Of a DNA stretch of 34,130 nt, positions 8,396-16,869 are shown piece after piece. Within the stretch, counting starts at the first letter, position 1. Every line of letters begins with the position of its first letter. Under the pieces are notes generated by a model that was not told the origin of the DNA, did no database searches, and was given only the letters and a program-made list of their open reading frames with translations. Position numbers and translations under genes: made by a program. The stretch is from Paraperlucidibaca sp. (lineage in GTDB: Bacteria > Pseudomonadota > Gammaproteobacteria > Pseudomonadales > Moraxellaceae). The DNA lies in NCBI GenBank assembly GCA_018066805.1, contig JAGPVX010000025.1, forward strand, positions 1 to 34,130, written 5' to 3'.

Positions 8396-8451
8396 GGAGT
8401 GGCTCCTATGTGAACGATGAGACGGGAAGTGCGTTTCAGCGAAATATGCCG

Positions 8452-8994
8452 TTAAGGCTTATACGGTTCGATAATCGCGTCGAGGTTGCGGTCATCACAA
8501 AACACCATGAAGTTTTCACGCAATAAAGCGATGTGGATTTGGCCAGGAATGTTCACCGTCATCGCCAGCGCAAACATCGGCGAGCCGGTGTGTGGCGCTG
8601 CGTAGGTATTGGTTTCCATAGCCTCGATATTGATGTCTTGGCTGGCAAAGAAATTGGCAATATCGGAGACAATGCCGGGGTTATCCAGCGAAATTACATG
8701 CACGGTATAGGGCATGGCTGGCACCGCTTGCATGCGAAGCTCGGTGCGCTTGCAAATCATCTCTAGCGATAAACGTTTGGCGACCGCTGGCAGCTGGGCT
8801 TCGAGTTTGGCGATGGCATCCCAGGTGCCAGACACCATCCAAATAATGGTGAATTCGCGACCCATGACGGCCATACGCGAGTCGGCGATATTGCAGCGAC
8901 ATTCGCTAGCGGCGCGCGCGAGTGCTTCAACGATGCCAGTGCGATCGGTGCCCATGGCGGAAATAACTAAATAATGTTCGGCATCAGGGCGCAT
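8452..8994 (-). CDS. gcvR: Glycine cleavage system transcriptional repressor GcvR (ACT-domain protein)
   Basis: The protein has two ACT domains. The first starts at YLVISAMGTDRTGIVEALARAA and the second at YTVHVISLDNPGIVSDIANFF. GcvR binds glycine and modulates the activator GcvA on the gcv operon; it does not bind DNA itself. I place the start at ATG 8994 (180 residues) and not the longer frame from 9045. AAGGA sits 6 nt before 8994, the next residues RPDAEHYLVI begin the ACT fold, and the longer form would overlap queC. E. coli GcvR is 190 residues. No gcvA is in the window. Confidence 0.9.
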   Translation of the reverse strand: MRPDAEHYLVISAMGTDRTGIVEALARAASECRCNIADSRMAVMGREFTIIWMVSGTWDAIAKLEAQLPAVAKRLSLEMICKRTELRMQAVPAMPYTVHVISLDNPGIVSDIANFFASQDINIEAMETNTYAAPHTGSPMFALAMTVNIPGQIHIALLRENFMVFCDDRNLDAIIEPYKP

Positions 8995-9019
8995 AACGTT
9001 TCCTTCGTTAAAATAAAAT

Positions 9020-9691
9020 TTAGGCTTGATAGCGTGTAGGGTCACTTACACCTGCAGCCAAAAAGCCATCACGGCGTAGGCGACAGGCATCGCAGCGCCC
9101 GCAGGCATGGCCTTGAGCATCAGCTTGGTAGCATGACACGGTTAAGCCGTAATCTACGCCAAGCTTAAGCCCAGTGTGAATAATCTCAGACTTGGGCATG
9201 GCGATTAGCGGCGTTTCAATGCGCACACTAGCACCTTCAACGCCGACTTTCGTGGCTAGGTTTGCGAGTGTCTGAAAGGCCTCGATAAACGCCGGCCGGC
9301 AATCAGGATAGCCCGAGTAATCCACGGCATTAACGCCGATATAAATAGCCTCTGCTTGCGTGACTTCAGCGACACCCAAGGCGAAGGCGAGAAATACCGT
9401 GTTGCGAGCAGGTACATAGGTGATGGGGATACCTTCACTTTCAGTTTCTGGCACGGCTAAGGCAGCATCAGTGAGTGCTGAGCCGCCCATAGCACCGAGG
9501 TCGATATGCGCGACGCGATGGTCTGTGACACCGTAATGCTTAGCGATATTTCGGGCGGCAGTGAGCTCGGCATTATGGCGTTGGCCATAGTCGAAGCTCA
9601 GCGCAGTAACGCTAAAACCTTGTGATTGGGCGAGGGCGAGGCAGGTGACCGAATCGAGTCCGCCTGAAAGTAAGACCACGGCATGCGGCAT
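9020..9691 (-). CDS. queC: 7-cyano-7-deazaguanine synthase QueC
   Basis: QueC converts 7-carboxy-7-deazaguanine to preQ0 with ATP and ammonia, on the path to queuosine in tRNA. The 223-residue protein has the N-type ATP-pyrophosphatase loop SGGLDS at residues 9-14. Near the C-terminus it has the four zinc cysteines C187, C197, C200 and C203 in a C...CxxCxxC pattern. It starts 3 nt after the queE stop, so the two successive pathway enzymes are almost certainly co-transcribed. queD and queF are not in the window. Confidence 0.97.
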   Translation of the reverse strand: MPHAVVLLSGGLDSVTCLALAQSQGFSVTALSFDYGQRHNAELTAARNIAKHYGVTDHRVAHIDLGAMGGSALTDAALAVPETESEGIPITYVPARNTVFLAFALGVAEVTQAEAIYIGVNAVDYSGYPDCRPAFIEAFQTLANLATKVGVEGASVRIETPLIAMPKSEIIHTGLKLGVDYGLTVSCYQADAQGHACGRCDACRLRRDGFLAAGVSDPTRYQA

Positions 9692-9694
9692 AAC

Positions 9695-10336
9695 TCAGTG
9701 TCCTGGGGCGTTGTTCCAAAGGTATTTATGAAGCTGCAATTGCAGGCGTACCGGCAGGCGGTCAGCGAGTATCCATTCGGCTAATGTGCGTGGCTCAAGC
9801 AGCTCATGTGTGGGCGAAAACAACACATCGCTAACGCGCTCATAGAGTCCGTGTAGGTCGCATTGCATTTTTGCCCAGTCATAGTCTTCGCGGGTGCTTA
9901 AGACGAATTTAACTTGGTCATTTGGGCTAAGGCAGGCGATATTTTCAAAGCGGTTACGATGTAGTTCGCCTGAACCTGGGGCTTTCAAGTCCATGACTTT
10001 GACCACGCGCGCATCGACAGCATCTATAGCCAGAGCGCCGCTAGTTTCTAAAGACACTTCATAGCCAGCGTCGCAGAGTTTCTCTAAGAGGCTGATGCAC
10101 TCAGGCTGCGCCAAAGGCTCGCCACCGGTCACGGTGACGTACTGAGGCCCAAAGCTTGCAACTTCGGCTAAGACCTTATCTTCAGACCAAATAGTGCCGC
10201 CTTGAAAGGCATAGGCGCTGTCACACCAGGTGCAGCGCAGCGGGCAGCCAGTTAAACGCACAAAAACCGTTGGTCTCCCAACGGTTCGTGCTTCGCCTTG
10301 CAGCGAGTAAAAAATTTCCGTGATGCGAAGGCTCAC
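9695..10336 (-). CDS. queE: 7-carboxy-7-deazaguanine synthase QueE
   Basis: QueE is a radical SAM enzyme that contracts 6-carboxytetrahydropterin to 7-carboxy-7-deazaguanine. The 213 residues show the N-terminal substrate block ITEIFYSLQGEARTVGRPTVFVR with the CxxxCxxC cluster motif C31-PLR-C35-TW-C38, and TVTGGEPLAQ, the family's GGEP motif. Only a base or two separates it from the cpoB stop, and queC follows 3 nt later. This cpoB-queE-queC order is, as I recall, also that of Pseudomonas. Confidence 0.97.
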   Translation of the reverse strand: MSLRITEIFYSLQGEARTVGRPTVFVRLTGCPLRCTWCDSAYAFQGGTIWSEDKVLAEVASFGPQYVTVTGGEPLAQPECISLLEKLCDAGYEVSLETSGALAIDAVDARVVKVMDLKAPGSGELHRNRFENIACLSPNDQVKFVLSTREDYDWAKMQCDLHGLYERVSDVLFSPTHELLEPRTLAEWILADRLPVRLQLQLHKYLWNNAPGH

Positions 10337-10337
10337 T

Positions 10338-11198
10338 TTAGCGTGTCACTTCAGCCGGGTTCTGATCGAGATAGCTTTTAGCAAGACCGGCCTCGGCACT
10401 ATCTGAGAAGCGATTGACCACGGTTTGCATGAGCTGGCGAGCCTCGTTGCGCTGATTGCGTAAGTCAGCAATGGTGCCTAGCTTGTAGTAAGACGATGCC
10501 ACTTTTGGGCTGCCTTCGTATTCTTTAATGACGCGATTAAATTGCGCGCTCGCGGCATCTAAATTAGCGGGTGTTTCGGCTAAATGGAATTCACCGAGCC
10601 AGTAGTAAGCGTTAGCGACAAACACGCTATCGGGATATTGCGAAATAAATGCATTCATTGAGCCAATAGCAGCTGCTGGACCATCGCTACGAAAGCTTTG
10701 GTACGCGGCTAAATAGGCTTGCTTCTGCGTTTCAATATCGGCCAATGTTGCTGCGGCAGCGGGTGTGGCTGCTGCTGCGCCAGGATTGATCGGCGCAGGT
10801 CCCATGCTTTGTTCTAGCAGCCCAATGCGCTGATCGAGGTCGGTGTAGCGAGCACGACTATCTTCCTTTAAACGATCAATGACTTGCTGCTGTTCTTCAA
10901 CACGGCCTTGTAAGCTAGCTACTGTTGTGCGCAAACCTTCAAGCTGCTGAAACATATCCCAAGCAGGGTTGGCGGCGGCGGGTGTCGCTGCTACAGCCGC
11001 TGCAGGATTCGCTTTAGGAGTGGCTGATGCGGCAGCAGGGGCTTTACGTTGATCAATATTCTCTACTGGCGCCATGGTGCGTAAGCCGTTACTGCGCTGC
11101 TCAGCTGACACGGATTGACAGCCTGTTAATGACAGTGAGCTCACAACAAAAACGACAGTGGCGAGTCTTGCAGACGGACAGATAGCAAACCGTGACAT
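10338..11198 (-). CDS. cpoB: Cell division coordinator CpoB (YbgF), probable lipoprotein form
   Basis: CpoB links the Tol-Pal machine to peptidoglycan synthase PBP1B during constriction and acts in the periplasm. The 286 residues run as follows: an export signal ending in a lipobox-like LTGC with C27; an Ala/Pro-rich linker; a coiled coil at about 83-135 (MFQQLEGLRTTVASLQGRV and on), which trimerises in known CpoB; and TPR-like repeats from about residue 157 to the end. E. coli CpoB has an ordinary cleavable signal, so the lipobox is unusual. A strong hairpin separates it from pal, while queE follows directly. Confidence 0.93.
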   Translation of the reverse strand: MSRFAICPSARLATVVFVVSSLSLTGCQSVSAEQRSNGLRTMAPVENIDQRKAPAAASATPKANPAAAVAATPAAANPAWDMFQQLEGLRTTVASLQGRVEEQQQVIDRLKEDSRARYTDLDQRIGLLEQSMGPAPINPGAAAATPAAAATLADIETQKQAYLAAYQSFRSDGPAAAIGSMNAFISQYPDSVFVANAYYWLGEFHLAETPANLDAASAQFNRVIKEYEGSPKVASSYYKLGTIADLRNQRNEARQLMQTVVNRFSDSAEAGLAKSYLDQNPAEVTR

Positions 11199-11250
11199 AG
11201 CGATGTTTCCTCAAGGTGACCAGTAAAGTGTAGCAAGCAGCGGTAGTGTA

Positions 11251-11282
11251 AATAATAAACGGGCCGTAGCCCGTTTATTATT
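11251..11282 (-). terminator. Strong hairpin between pal and cpoB
   Basis: A perfect 14-bp inverted repeat, AATAATAAACGGGC (11251-11264) and GCCCGTTTATTATT (11269-11282), with a 4-nt loop, lies 18 nt after the pal stop on the minus strand. The outer arms are A/T-rich, giving a T-rich end in either reading direction. This is the best intrinsic-terminator candidate within the tol-pal run. It implies that at least part of the transcription stops after pal, with cpoB-queE-queC fed by read-through or a separate promoter in 11199-11250. Confidence 0.8.
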
Positions 11283-11299
11283 GCGTATCGATTGTGTGA

Positions 11300-11935
11300 T
11301 TAGTTGGGGCTACCCGACACGTAATCTAGTTCAACACGGCGGTTTTTAGACCATGCATCTTCATAGCTGCCATCAGCAACAGGCTTTTCTTTGCCGTAAG
11401 AGACGACGGTCAGTTGGTTCGCGTTGACACCGGCACTGACTAAGTAACGAGCCACAGCGTTGGCACGGCGCTCGCCAAGAGCCAAGTTGTATTCACGTGT
11501 GCCGCGTTCATCGGTATGACCCGATAGCTGCAGGCGTGCGCTGGAGTTATTGGCCAAGTATTGCGCGTGAGCATTGAGGCCACCATAAGCAATCGCGGTG
11601 ATGTCGCTAACGTTGGTGCCGAAGTAAAACACACGGATGCGCAACAGGTCGGCAGAGCTAGACAAGCTATCGGTAGAGATAACTTGAGTTGAGCTATCGG
11701 CAATCACATTGCCTTCGATGGCATTGCCAAGGTTGGCAGAGCCAGTTTCAGGCATTGAGTCAATGTTTTCGGCAATCGGTGTCACTGCTTCAATAGCTGG
11801 TGCCGGTGGTAAATTCTCAAACTGCGAATCGTCATTGGGGTCGATAGGGCGAGGGCCTTGGAAAATCGAGCAAGCCGAAAGACTTACGATGATTGCACCA
11901 ACGGTGGCCAGCTTAACGGACTTGGCAAGTTTCAA
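11300..11935 (-). CDS. pal: Peptidoglycan-associated lipoprotein Pal
   Basis: Pal is the outer-membrane lipoprotein that holds peptidoglycan through its OmpA-like domain and is cycled by TolB and TolQRA. I choose the TTG start at 11935, because AAGGAG (complement of 11942-11947) lies 6 nt upstream. It gives a compact signal peptide, MKLAKSVKLATVG and on, to the lipobox LSAC with C22 (211 residues). An ATG at 11965 would add ten residues including acidic ones before the signal. The OmpA domain has SGHTDERGTREYN, LGERRA and NRRVEL, the peptidoglycan-binding features. The usual FDFD-type strand reads FYFGTN here, a mild departure. Confidence 0.95.
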   Translation of the reverse strand: MKLAKSVKLATVGAIIVSLSACSIFQGPRPIDPNDDSQFENLPPAPAIEAVTPIAENIDSMPETGSANLGNAIEGNVIADSSTQVISTDSLSSSADLLRIRVFYFGTNVSDITAIAYGGLNAHAQYLANNSSARLQLSGHTDERGTREYNLALGERRANAVARYLVSAGVNANQLTVVSYGKEKPVADGSYEDAWSKNRRVELDYVSGSPN

Positions 11936-11957
11936 GATGTGCTCCTTAGTTTCAAAA

Positions 11958-12001
11958 ATGAACAACGATTTTTTTCATGGTTTTAACGTATTCGTTGTCA
12001 T
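11958..12001 (-). promoter_or_regulatory. Inverted repeat in the pal leader
   Basis: The tolB-pal gap (11936-12072) holds an inverted repeat, ACAACGA (11962-11968) with TCGTTGT (11992-11998). It is extended past a one-base bulge by ATG (11958-11960) and CAT (11999-12001), with a 23-nt A/T-rich loop. Read on the minus strand it is followed by a short T-run and then the pal ribosome site, so it could act as a weak attenuator or mRNA stabiliser. I saw no convincing promoter in the rest of this gap. Confidence 0.3.
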
Positions 12002-12072
12002 CCACGAGTCGCAGTAGCTCAAAAAATATTCAGGCTGCTGTATACATGGCGCAACATTAACTTACATCGGCA

Positions 12073-13359
12073 TTAGCGTAAATAGGGAGACCACACAGGT
12101 TCACGAACTTCGCCATCGACCGCGGGTAATCGCATCTTAAAACGGCCATCTAAAGACATGATGCCGAGCACTCCTAAATTGCCTTTTCGGGTCGCATAAA
12201 CGACCATCTGGCTGTTGGGTGAGAAACTTGGTGACTCATCCAAAGGTGTATCGGTGAGGATGCTGAATACGCCGTTATTAAGATCTTGAATGCCGATAGC
12301 GTAAGTACTGCCGCCAGTTTGGTGGACGACGGACAAGTAGCGACCATTAGGGCTGATGTCGCCGCGGGCATTGAAGTTGCCGCTAAAGGTCAGGCGTTTG
12401 GTTTCACCATTGGCGATATTGAGACGATAAATTTGTGGGCCGCCACTGCGATCAGAAGTGAAAATGAGTGATTTTCCGTCATTGCTCCAGCGTGGCTCAG
12501 TGTCGATGGCTGGGTTATTCGTTAAGCGCTTCAATGCGTTGGTGGTGAGATCCATTAGGTAAATTTCTGGATTGCCATCACGAGATAATGTCAGTGCCAT
12601 CGATTTACCATCGGGCGACCATGCTGGGGCGCCATTAAGGCCAGCAAAGTCGGTGAGCTTAGTGCGCTGACGAGTGGCTAGGTTTTGCACAAAAATGGCC
12701 GGCTTACGGCTTTCGAAAGAGACATAGGCAACTTGGCGAGCGCTTGGCGACCATGTTGGCGACAAAATCGGCTCAACAGAGTCGAGCAAGGTGATTTGAC
12801 GCTCGCCGTCGATATCAGAAAGCTCAAGACGATAGCGGCGCTTGCCGTCACGCTTGTATTGGTTCACATAAAGAATTTTTGTCGAAAATACGCCCGGCTC
12901 ACCGGTAACTTGCTTATAAATGCGATCGCTAATGTAGTGCGCGGCATCACGCCAGCGGCTGGCATCAACAGTAAAGGTTTCGCCTAAAACGCGCTCAAGG
13001 CCACCTTTTTTCAATAGCTCATAGCGGAATGAGTAGCGGCCATCGGCGGTTTTACTGGCTTGACCAATAACAACTAAGTCGGCTGCCACATTTTGCCAAA
13101 CGCCAGGTAGCATTTCAGCGCTGCTACTGGGCCGACCGGGCAGGGCCGCGGTGTCGAGCGAGCGAAAACGACCGCTACGATCTAAGTCGGCTCGAATGAT
13201 GTTTCCGGTGTTATCGCCTGCGGATATGCCGCCAAAAGGTACGACGGCGATGGGCAATGCGTCATCTAAGCGCTGAGTGATTTCAATGGTCAGAGCCGCT
13301 TGGACTAAGCTTGAGACCAGCAGCAAGCATAGACCGAGCCAAGTGTGACGCAACACCAT
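12073..13359 (-). CDS. tolB: Tol-Pal system periplasmic protein TolB
   Basis: TolB is the periplasmic beta-propeller that binds Pal and receives the signal from TolA. The 428 residues (E. coli 430) start with a signal peptide (hydrophobic 8-20, likely cut after VQA at 21). A small N-terminal domain with IAVVPFGG follows. Then come repeated propeller blades with the SPTWSP, APAWSPDGKSMA, EPRWSNDGKSL and SPSFSPNSQ motifs. Only 3 nt separate it from tolA upstream. Confidence 0.98.
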   Translation of the reverse strand: MVLRHTWLGLCLLLVSSLVQAALTIEITQRLDDALPIAVVPFGGISAGDNTGNIIRADLDRSGRFRSLDTAALPGRPSSSAEMLPGVWQNVAADLVVIGQASKTADGRYSFRYELLKKGGLERVLGETFTVDASRWRDAAHYISDRIYKQVTGEPGVFSTKILYVNQYKRDGKRRYRLELSDIDGERQITLLDSVEPILSPTWSPSARQVAYVSFESRKPAIFVQNLATRQRTKLTDFAGLNGAPAWSPDGKSMALTLSRDGNPEIYLMDLTTNALKRLTNNPAIDTEPRWSNDGKSLIFTSDRSGGPQIYRLNIANGETKRLTFSGNFNARGDISPNGRYLSVVHQTGGSTYAIGIQDLNNGVFSILTDTPLDESPSFSPNSQMVVYATRKGNLGVLGIMSLDGRFKMRLPAVDGEVREPVWSPYLR

Positions 13360-13362
13360 AAG

Positions 13363-14214
13363 TTACTCCTCAGTAGTATAGTTCAGCGAGAATATACGGA
13401 AGTTATCACGAAACACAGCTGCATCGGCAGGAACCGGAAGCGGACTGGCGCGTAAAACAGCATCTTTAACGCTGGCGTCGAAGGCTTCATTGCCGCTGCT
13501 TTTGGTGACGATAACCGACGTGACTTCGCCGCCCGGAATTAGCGTGATGCGCATCAGTGTGCTGAGCTGTCCGCTTACTTGCGGTGGACGGCGCCACTGA
13601 CTTTTAATTTTACGGTTAATGGCTAGTGTGAACTCTCGCAACTGCGCCGCTTGTTGTTTAGCTAGGGCGGCATTGGTCGCTGAGTTGGCTAGGTCATCAA
13701 TTTCGGACTGCATTTGCTGGGCAAGCACTTCCTGCTGCTTACGACGTATATCTGCCTCTTGCTTGGCTTGCGCGGCATCGGCAATTCGTTTGGCCTCATC
13801 CATGACGCGTTTTGTTTCAGCGGCGGGGTCTGGACTTTTCTCAAGCTTTGTATCAGGCGCTGGCTTAGGCTCTGGATCAGGTTTAACTTTTGGCTTTGCG
13901 TCTGGCTTCTGCGCAGGTTTAGTTTCCGTCTTTGGCTCAGGCACAGGCTCTTTTTTAGGCTCTACTTTGGGCTCTGGCTTTGGCTCAATTTTCGGCTCTG
14001 GGTCAGGAGCCGGCAATGGTTCGGGCGCAGGTTCAACTGCTGGTGCCGATGACTTAGGTGCCGCCTTTACCGTGGTTGGAGGTGCTACCAACATTGCCTG
14101 CATAGCTCTAGGAACGTCCGGCAATGTATGTGGTCGAGCAAATAGCACCAAGATCAACACCAATACGGCGTGACCAATAAGCGATAGCGTGGTGGCAGGC
14201 CAGCTCAGCTTCAT
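13363..14214 (-). CDS. tolA: Cell envelope integrity protein TolA
   Basis: TolA is anchored in the inner membrane by one helix (about residues 10-27) and spans the periplasm to TolB and Pal. The 283-residue product has three parts: this anchor; a long linker; and a C-terminal TonB/TolA-like domain from about residue 195 (INRKIKSQWRRPP...VIVTKSSGNEAFDASVKDAV). The linker first consists of Pro-Glu-Lys repeats (PEPKxEPK type, about 60-130) and only then of the Ala/Lys/Gln-rich helix (about 130-190) that dominates in E. coli TolA (421 residues). The gap to tolR is 88 nt, wider than between the other tol genes. Confidence 0.95.
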   Translation of the reverse strand: MKLSWPATTLSLIGHAVLVLILVLFARPHTLPDVPRAMQAMLVAPPTTVKAAPKSSAPAVEPAPEPLPAPDPEPKIEPKPEPKVEPKKEPVPEPKTETKPAQKPDAKPKVKPDPEPKPAPDTKLEKSPDPAAETKRVMDEAKRIADAAQAKQEADIRRKQQEVLAQQMQSEIDDLANSATNAALAKQQAAQLREFTLAINRKIKSQWRRPPQVSGQLSTLMRITLIPGGEVTSVIVTKSSGNEAFDASVKDAVLRASPLPVPADAAVFRDNFRIFSLNYTTEE

Positions 14215-14302
14215 CGAGCGTTAATCCTGCAGCAAGACGAGTTTGCACCGCTCAACATCGCGGGTGAGCTATTTAGTAAGCAGACTAAACGGCTGGGCGC
14301 TC

Positions 14303-14746
14303 TCATGGCGTGTTGGGTAACTCAGTCAGCAGGCCTACTTGCGTGACGCCAGCTTGTTGCAGAGATGACATCAGCTCAATGACACGGCCGTAGCTGACGC
14401 GCTGATCGCCATTAACCAAGACTGGCAGCTTTTCACCGCGTGATTGACGTAGCGCCCGAATCTCATTCGGTAGGTTTTGCATGCTCACTTCATTTCGCGT
14501 GGTCGGGTCAGATTGCAGCCAGAAGCTGCCATTGGCTTTAATGGTGACGATAAGCGGCTGTTGGTCATTAATTGATAATGCATCGGCCTCAGCTTCAGGC
14601 AAGTCGACCTCAATGCCCTGCGTGAGCATTGGCGCTGTGATCATAAAAATTACTAGAAGCACCAACATGACGTCGATATAAGGCACCACGTTCATTTCCG
14701 ACATGGGCTTTTTGCGTGGGCGCCGAAACGAAGACTGTAAGCTCAT
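14303..14746 (-). CDS. tolR: Tol-Pal proton channel subunit TolR
   Basis: TolR belongs to the ExbD/TolR family and forms, with TolQ, the proton-driven motor of the Tol-Pal system. The 147 residues have a short basic cytoplasmic segment and one membrane helix (about 22-42) with the essential aspartate D25 in the NVVPYIDVMLVLL motif. A periplasmic domain (about 45-147) follows. The start is 2 nt after the tolQ stop, in keeping with coupled synthesis. Confidence 0.97.
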   Translation of the reverse strand: MSLQSSFRRPRKKPMSEMNVVPYIDVMLVLLVIFMITAPMLTQGIEVDLPEAEADALSINDQQPLIVTIKANGSFWLQSDPTTRNEVSMQNLPNEIRALRQSRGEKLPVLVNGDQRVSYGRVIELMSSLQQAGVTQVGLLTELPNTP

Positions 14747-14748
14747 GC

Positions 14749-15447
14749 TTAGTGGCCTGTGCTCGAGCGAGCAGAGTGTGCTTCGCGATGCAAAATGCTG
14801 CTTAGTTCTTCAGCGAAGATTTCGTAGCGCGACAATAAACCATCACTTTCTGCAGCAAAACGGTTGTAAGCAAGCACTGCTGGAATAGCAGCAAACAGGC
14901 CGATGGCAGTAGCAATCAAGGCCTCTGCAATGCCGGGGGCGACCACTGCGAGCGTGGCTTGCTGCACTTTTGCCAAGCCAATAAACGATGACATGATGCC
15001 CCATACTGTGCCAAATAGGCCGATGTATGGGCTGGTAGAGCCAACGCTGGCCAAGAAGGGTAGTTGTGTTTCTAAGCGAGTTTGCTCAACGCTCAGCGCA
15101 ATGCGTAAAGCACGTGCCACGCCTTGCATGGTGGCATCTGGGTCGGCATTTTTTTCACGCAGACGGAGAAACTCTTGGAAGCCGGCACGGAATAGATTCT
15201 CGCAGCCAGAATCGGTGCTAGGTGATTGCGCTACTTGTTCGCTGAGTTGACGCATATCAGCACCGGACCAAAAGCGTTCTTCGAATTTTGATGCCAGTGT
15301 TTTTGCGCGGCTATAGACAGCGCGGCGCTGCATGATAATGCCCCAAGACATCACAGAGGCGATGACAAGAATAAGCATGACAGCCTGAACAACTGGGCTG
15401 GCACCGAGGATTAAGGAAGTGATGGTCATCTCGGGAGCAGCGGTCAT
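14749..15447 (-). CDS. tolQ: Tol-Pal proton channel subunit TolQ
   Basis: TolQ belongs to the ExbB/MotA family and forms the inner-membrane pentamer around TolR. The 232 residues (E. coli 230) have a first helix at about 15-38. A long cytoplasmic loop follows, and then a helix pair from about 135 to 195 with the family block LPFLASVGSTSPYIGLFGTVWGIM and the ALIATAIGLFAAIPAVLAYN segment. It overlaps the ybgC stop by 4 nt. Confidence 0.98.
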   Translation of the reverse strand: MTAAPEMTITSLILGASPVVQAVMLILVIASVMSWGIIMQRRAVYSRAKTLASKFEERFWSGADMRQLSEQVAQSPSTDSGCENLFRAGFQEFLRLREKNADPDATMQGVARALRIALSVEQTRLETQLPFLASVGSTSPYIGLFGTVWGIMSSFIGLAKVQQATLAVVAPGIAEALIATAIGLFAAIPAVLAYNRFAAESDGLLSRYEIFAEELSSILHREAHSARSSTGH

Positions 15448-15857
15448 GGGGTATTTCCTAGCAAGGGTGCAAGTAAGTCGGACAAGGTAGTGGGCAGCGG
15501 CCGTGGTTTCAAGTGCTGTTGGTCAACACAGGCAACTTCAATATGAGCATCGGCTATGAAGACGCCGGCGCGCGTAATGCGTTGACGAAAATGTAGCGAT
15601 GCACGGCCAATTTTACTTATGGCTGCGCTGACCATGAGATGATCATCTAGGCGAGCGGGTTGTTTATAGTCAACGCTGGCGTGACGGACAACGAATAACA
15701 CGGGGTCTGGGCTCGTTAAATAATGGTCAAAGCCGAGGCTACGCAAGCATTCGGTGCGAGCGCGCTCGAAAAACTTTAAGTAGTTGACGTAATAGACAAT
15801 GCCGCCGGCGTCGGTGTCTTCAATATAGACGCGCACAGGCCAGCTAAACTCAGTCAT
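15444..15857 (-). CDS. ybgC: Tol-Pal-associated acyl-CoA thioesterase YbgC
   Basis: YbgC is a hotdog-fold thioesterase that hydrolyses acyl-CoA or acyl-ACP in the cytoplasm and is almost always the first gene of tol operons. The 137 residues contain the catalytic pattern [26 protein letters not shown], where D16 matches catalytic D18 of E. coli YbgC. It overlaps ruvB by 8 nt upstream and tolQ by 4 nt downstream, so the ruv and tol genes are physically one operon here. Confidence 0.96.
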   Translation of the reverse strand: MTEFSWPVRVYIEDTDAGGIVYYVNYLKFFERARTECLRSLGFDHYLTSPDPVLFVVRHASVDYKQPARLDDHLMVSAAISKIGRASLHFRQRITRAGVFIADAHIEVACVDQQHLKPRPLPTTLSDLLAPLLGNTP

Positions 15858-16869
15858 TACGATGCTCCGGCGGCTTTAGGCCGAGTTGCAACCACGCTTG
15901 TTGGCTGGCCATGCGCCCGCGAGCCGTACGAATTAGTAAGCCTTGCTGAATCAAATAGGGCTCGATGACATCTTCAAGCGTGCCAGCATCTTCAGAAAGT
16001 GCCGCCGCCAATGACTCAACGCCAACTGGGCCGCCGCTAAATTTTTCTATTAATAGCGATAAGAAGCGCCGATCGAGGCCATCGAGTCCTTGTGGATCAA
16101 CATCGAGCAGAGTCAATGCATCTTGAGCGATGGCTTGCGAAATGACGCCATTGCCTTTGACCTCGGCAAAGTCACGCACGCGTCGTATCAGCCGATTGGC
16201 GATACGCGGTGTGCCACGAGCTCGGCGAGCGATTTCAACCGCGCCTGCAGGCTCGATTCGCAAATTCAATAAATCTGCAGAGCGGGTGACGATATGCGTT
16301 AAGTCGGCGACGTTATAAAACTGTAAGCGTTGCACGATGCCGAATCTGTCGCGCAATGGCGAAGTGAGCAGGCCAGCGCGCGTGGTGGCGCCAATCAGTG
16401 TGAATGGCGGCAGGTCGAGCTTAATCGAACGAGCGGCAGGGCCTTCGCCAATGACAATATCGAGCTGATAATCTTCCATTGCTGGATAAAGAATTTCTTC
16501 CACTACCGGCGATAAGCGGTGAATTTCGTCGATAAACAAGACATCACCGGATTCTAAGTTGGTCAGGAGTGCGGCTAAATCACCAGCGCGCTCAAGCACA
16601 GGGCCGGAGGTTGAGCGCAATTCGCCGCCCATTTCTCGGGCAATGATATTAGCCAGAGTGGTCTTGCCTAAGCCTGGTGGGCCGAAGATTAAGGTGTGGT
16701 CTAGCGCTTCTTCACGGCTGCGCGCGGCCTCAATGAAGATGGCCATTTGCTCACGCACTTGCGGCTGACCGATATAGTCTTCAAGGCGCGTTGGGCGAAT
16801 GGCGCGATCAATGGCTTGCTCTAAAGGTTTGCGCTCACCGGTGATGAGGCGATCGGATTCGACACTCAT
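15850..16869 (-). CDS. ruvB: Holliday junction branch-migration helicase RuvB
   Basis: RuvB is the AAA+ motor that, with RuvA, drives branch migration of Holliday junctions. The 339 residues carry Walker A GPPGLGKT at 63-70 and Walker B LFIDEIH with D114-E115. They also have sensor 1 IGATTRAG, the arginine-finger region [10 protein letters not shown], and a winged-helix C-terminus ([15 protein letters not shown]...PYLIQQGLL...RGR). It overlaps ruvA by 4 nt. Confidence 0.99.
   Translation of the reverse strand: MSVESDRLITGERKPLEQAIDRAIRPTRLEDYIGQPQVREQMAIFIEAARSREEALDHTLIFGPPGLGKTTLANIIAREMGGELRSTSGPVLERAGDLAALLTNLESGDVLFIDEIHRLSPVVEEILYPAMEDYQLDIVIGEGPAARSIKLDLPPFTLIGATTRAGLLTSPLRDRFGIVQRLQFYNVADLTHIVTRSADLLNLRIEPAGAVEIARRARGTPRIANRLIRRVRDFAEVKGNGVISQAIAQDALTLLDVDPQGLDGLDRRFLSLLIEKFSGGPVGVESLAAALSEDAGTLEDVIEPYLIQQGLLIRTARGRMASQQAWLQLGLKPPEHRND

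Noticed and set aside
13619-14173. 184-codon open frame antisense to tolA, rich in Gly/Ser/Phe
   Set aside because: It is the reverse reading of the Pro-Glu-Lys codon repeats of TolA. Such repeats leave long open frames by chance.
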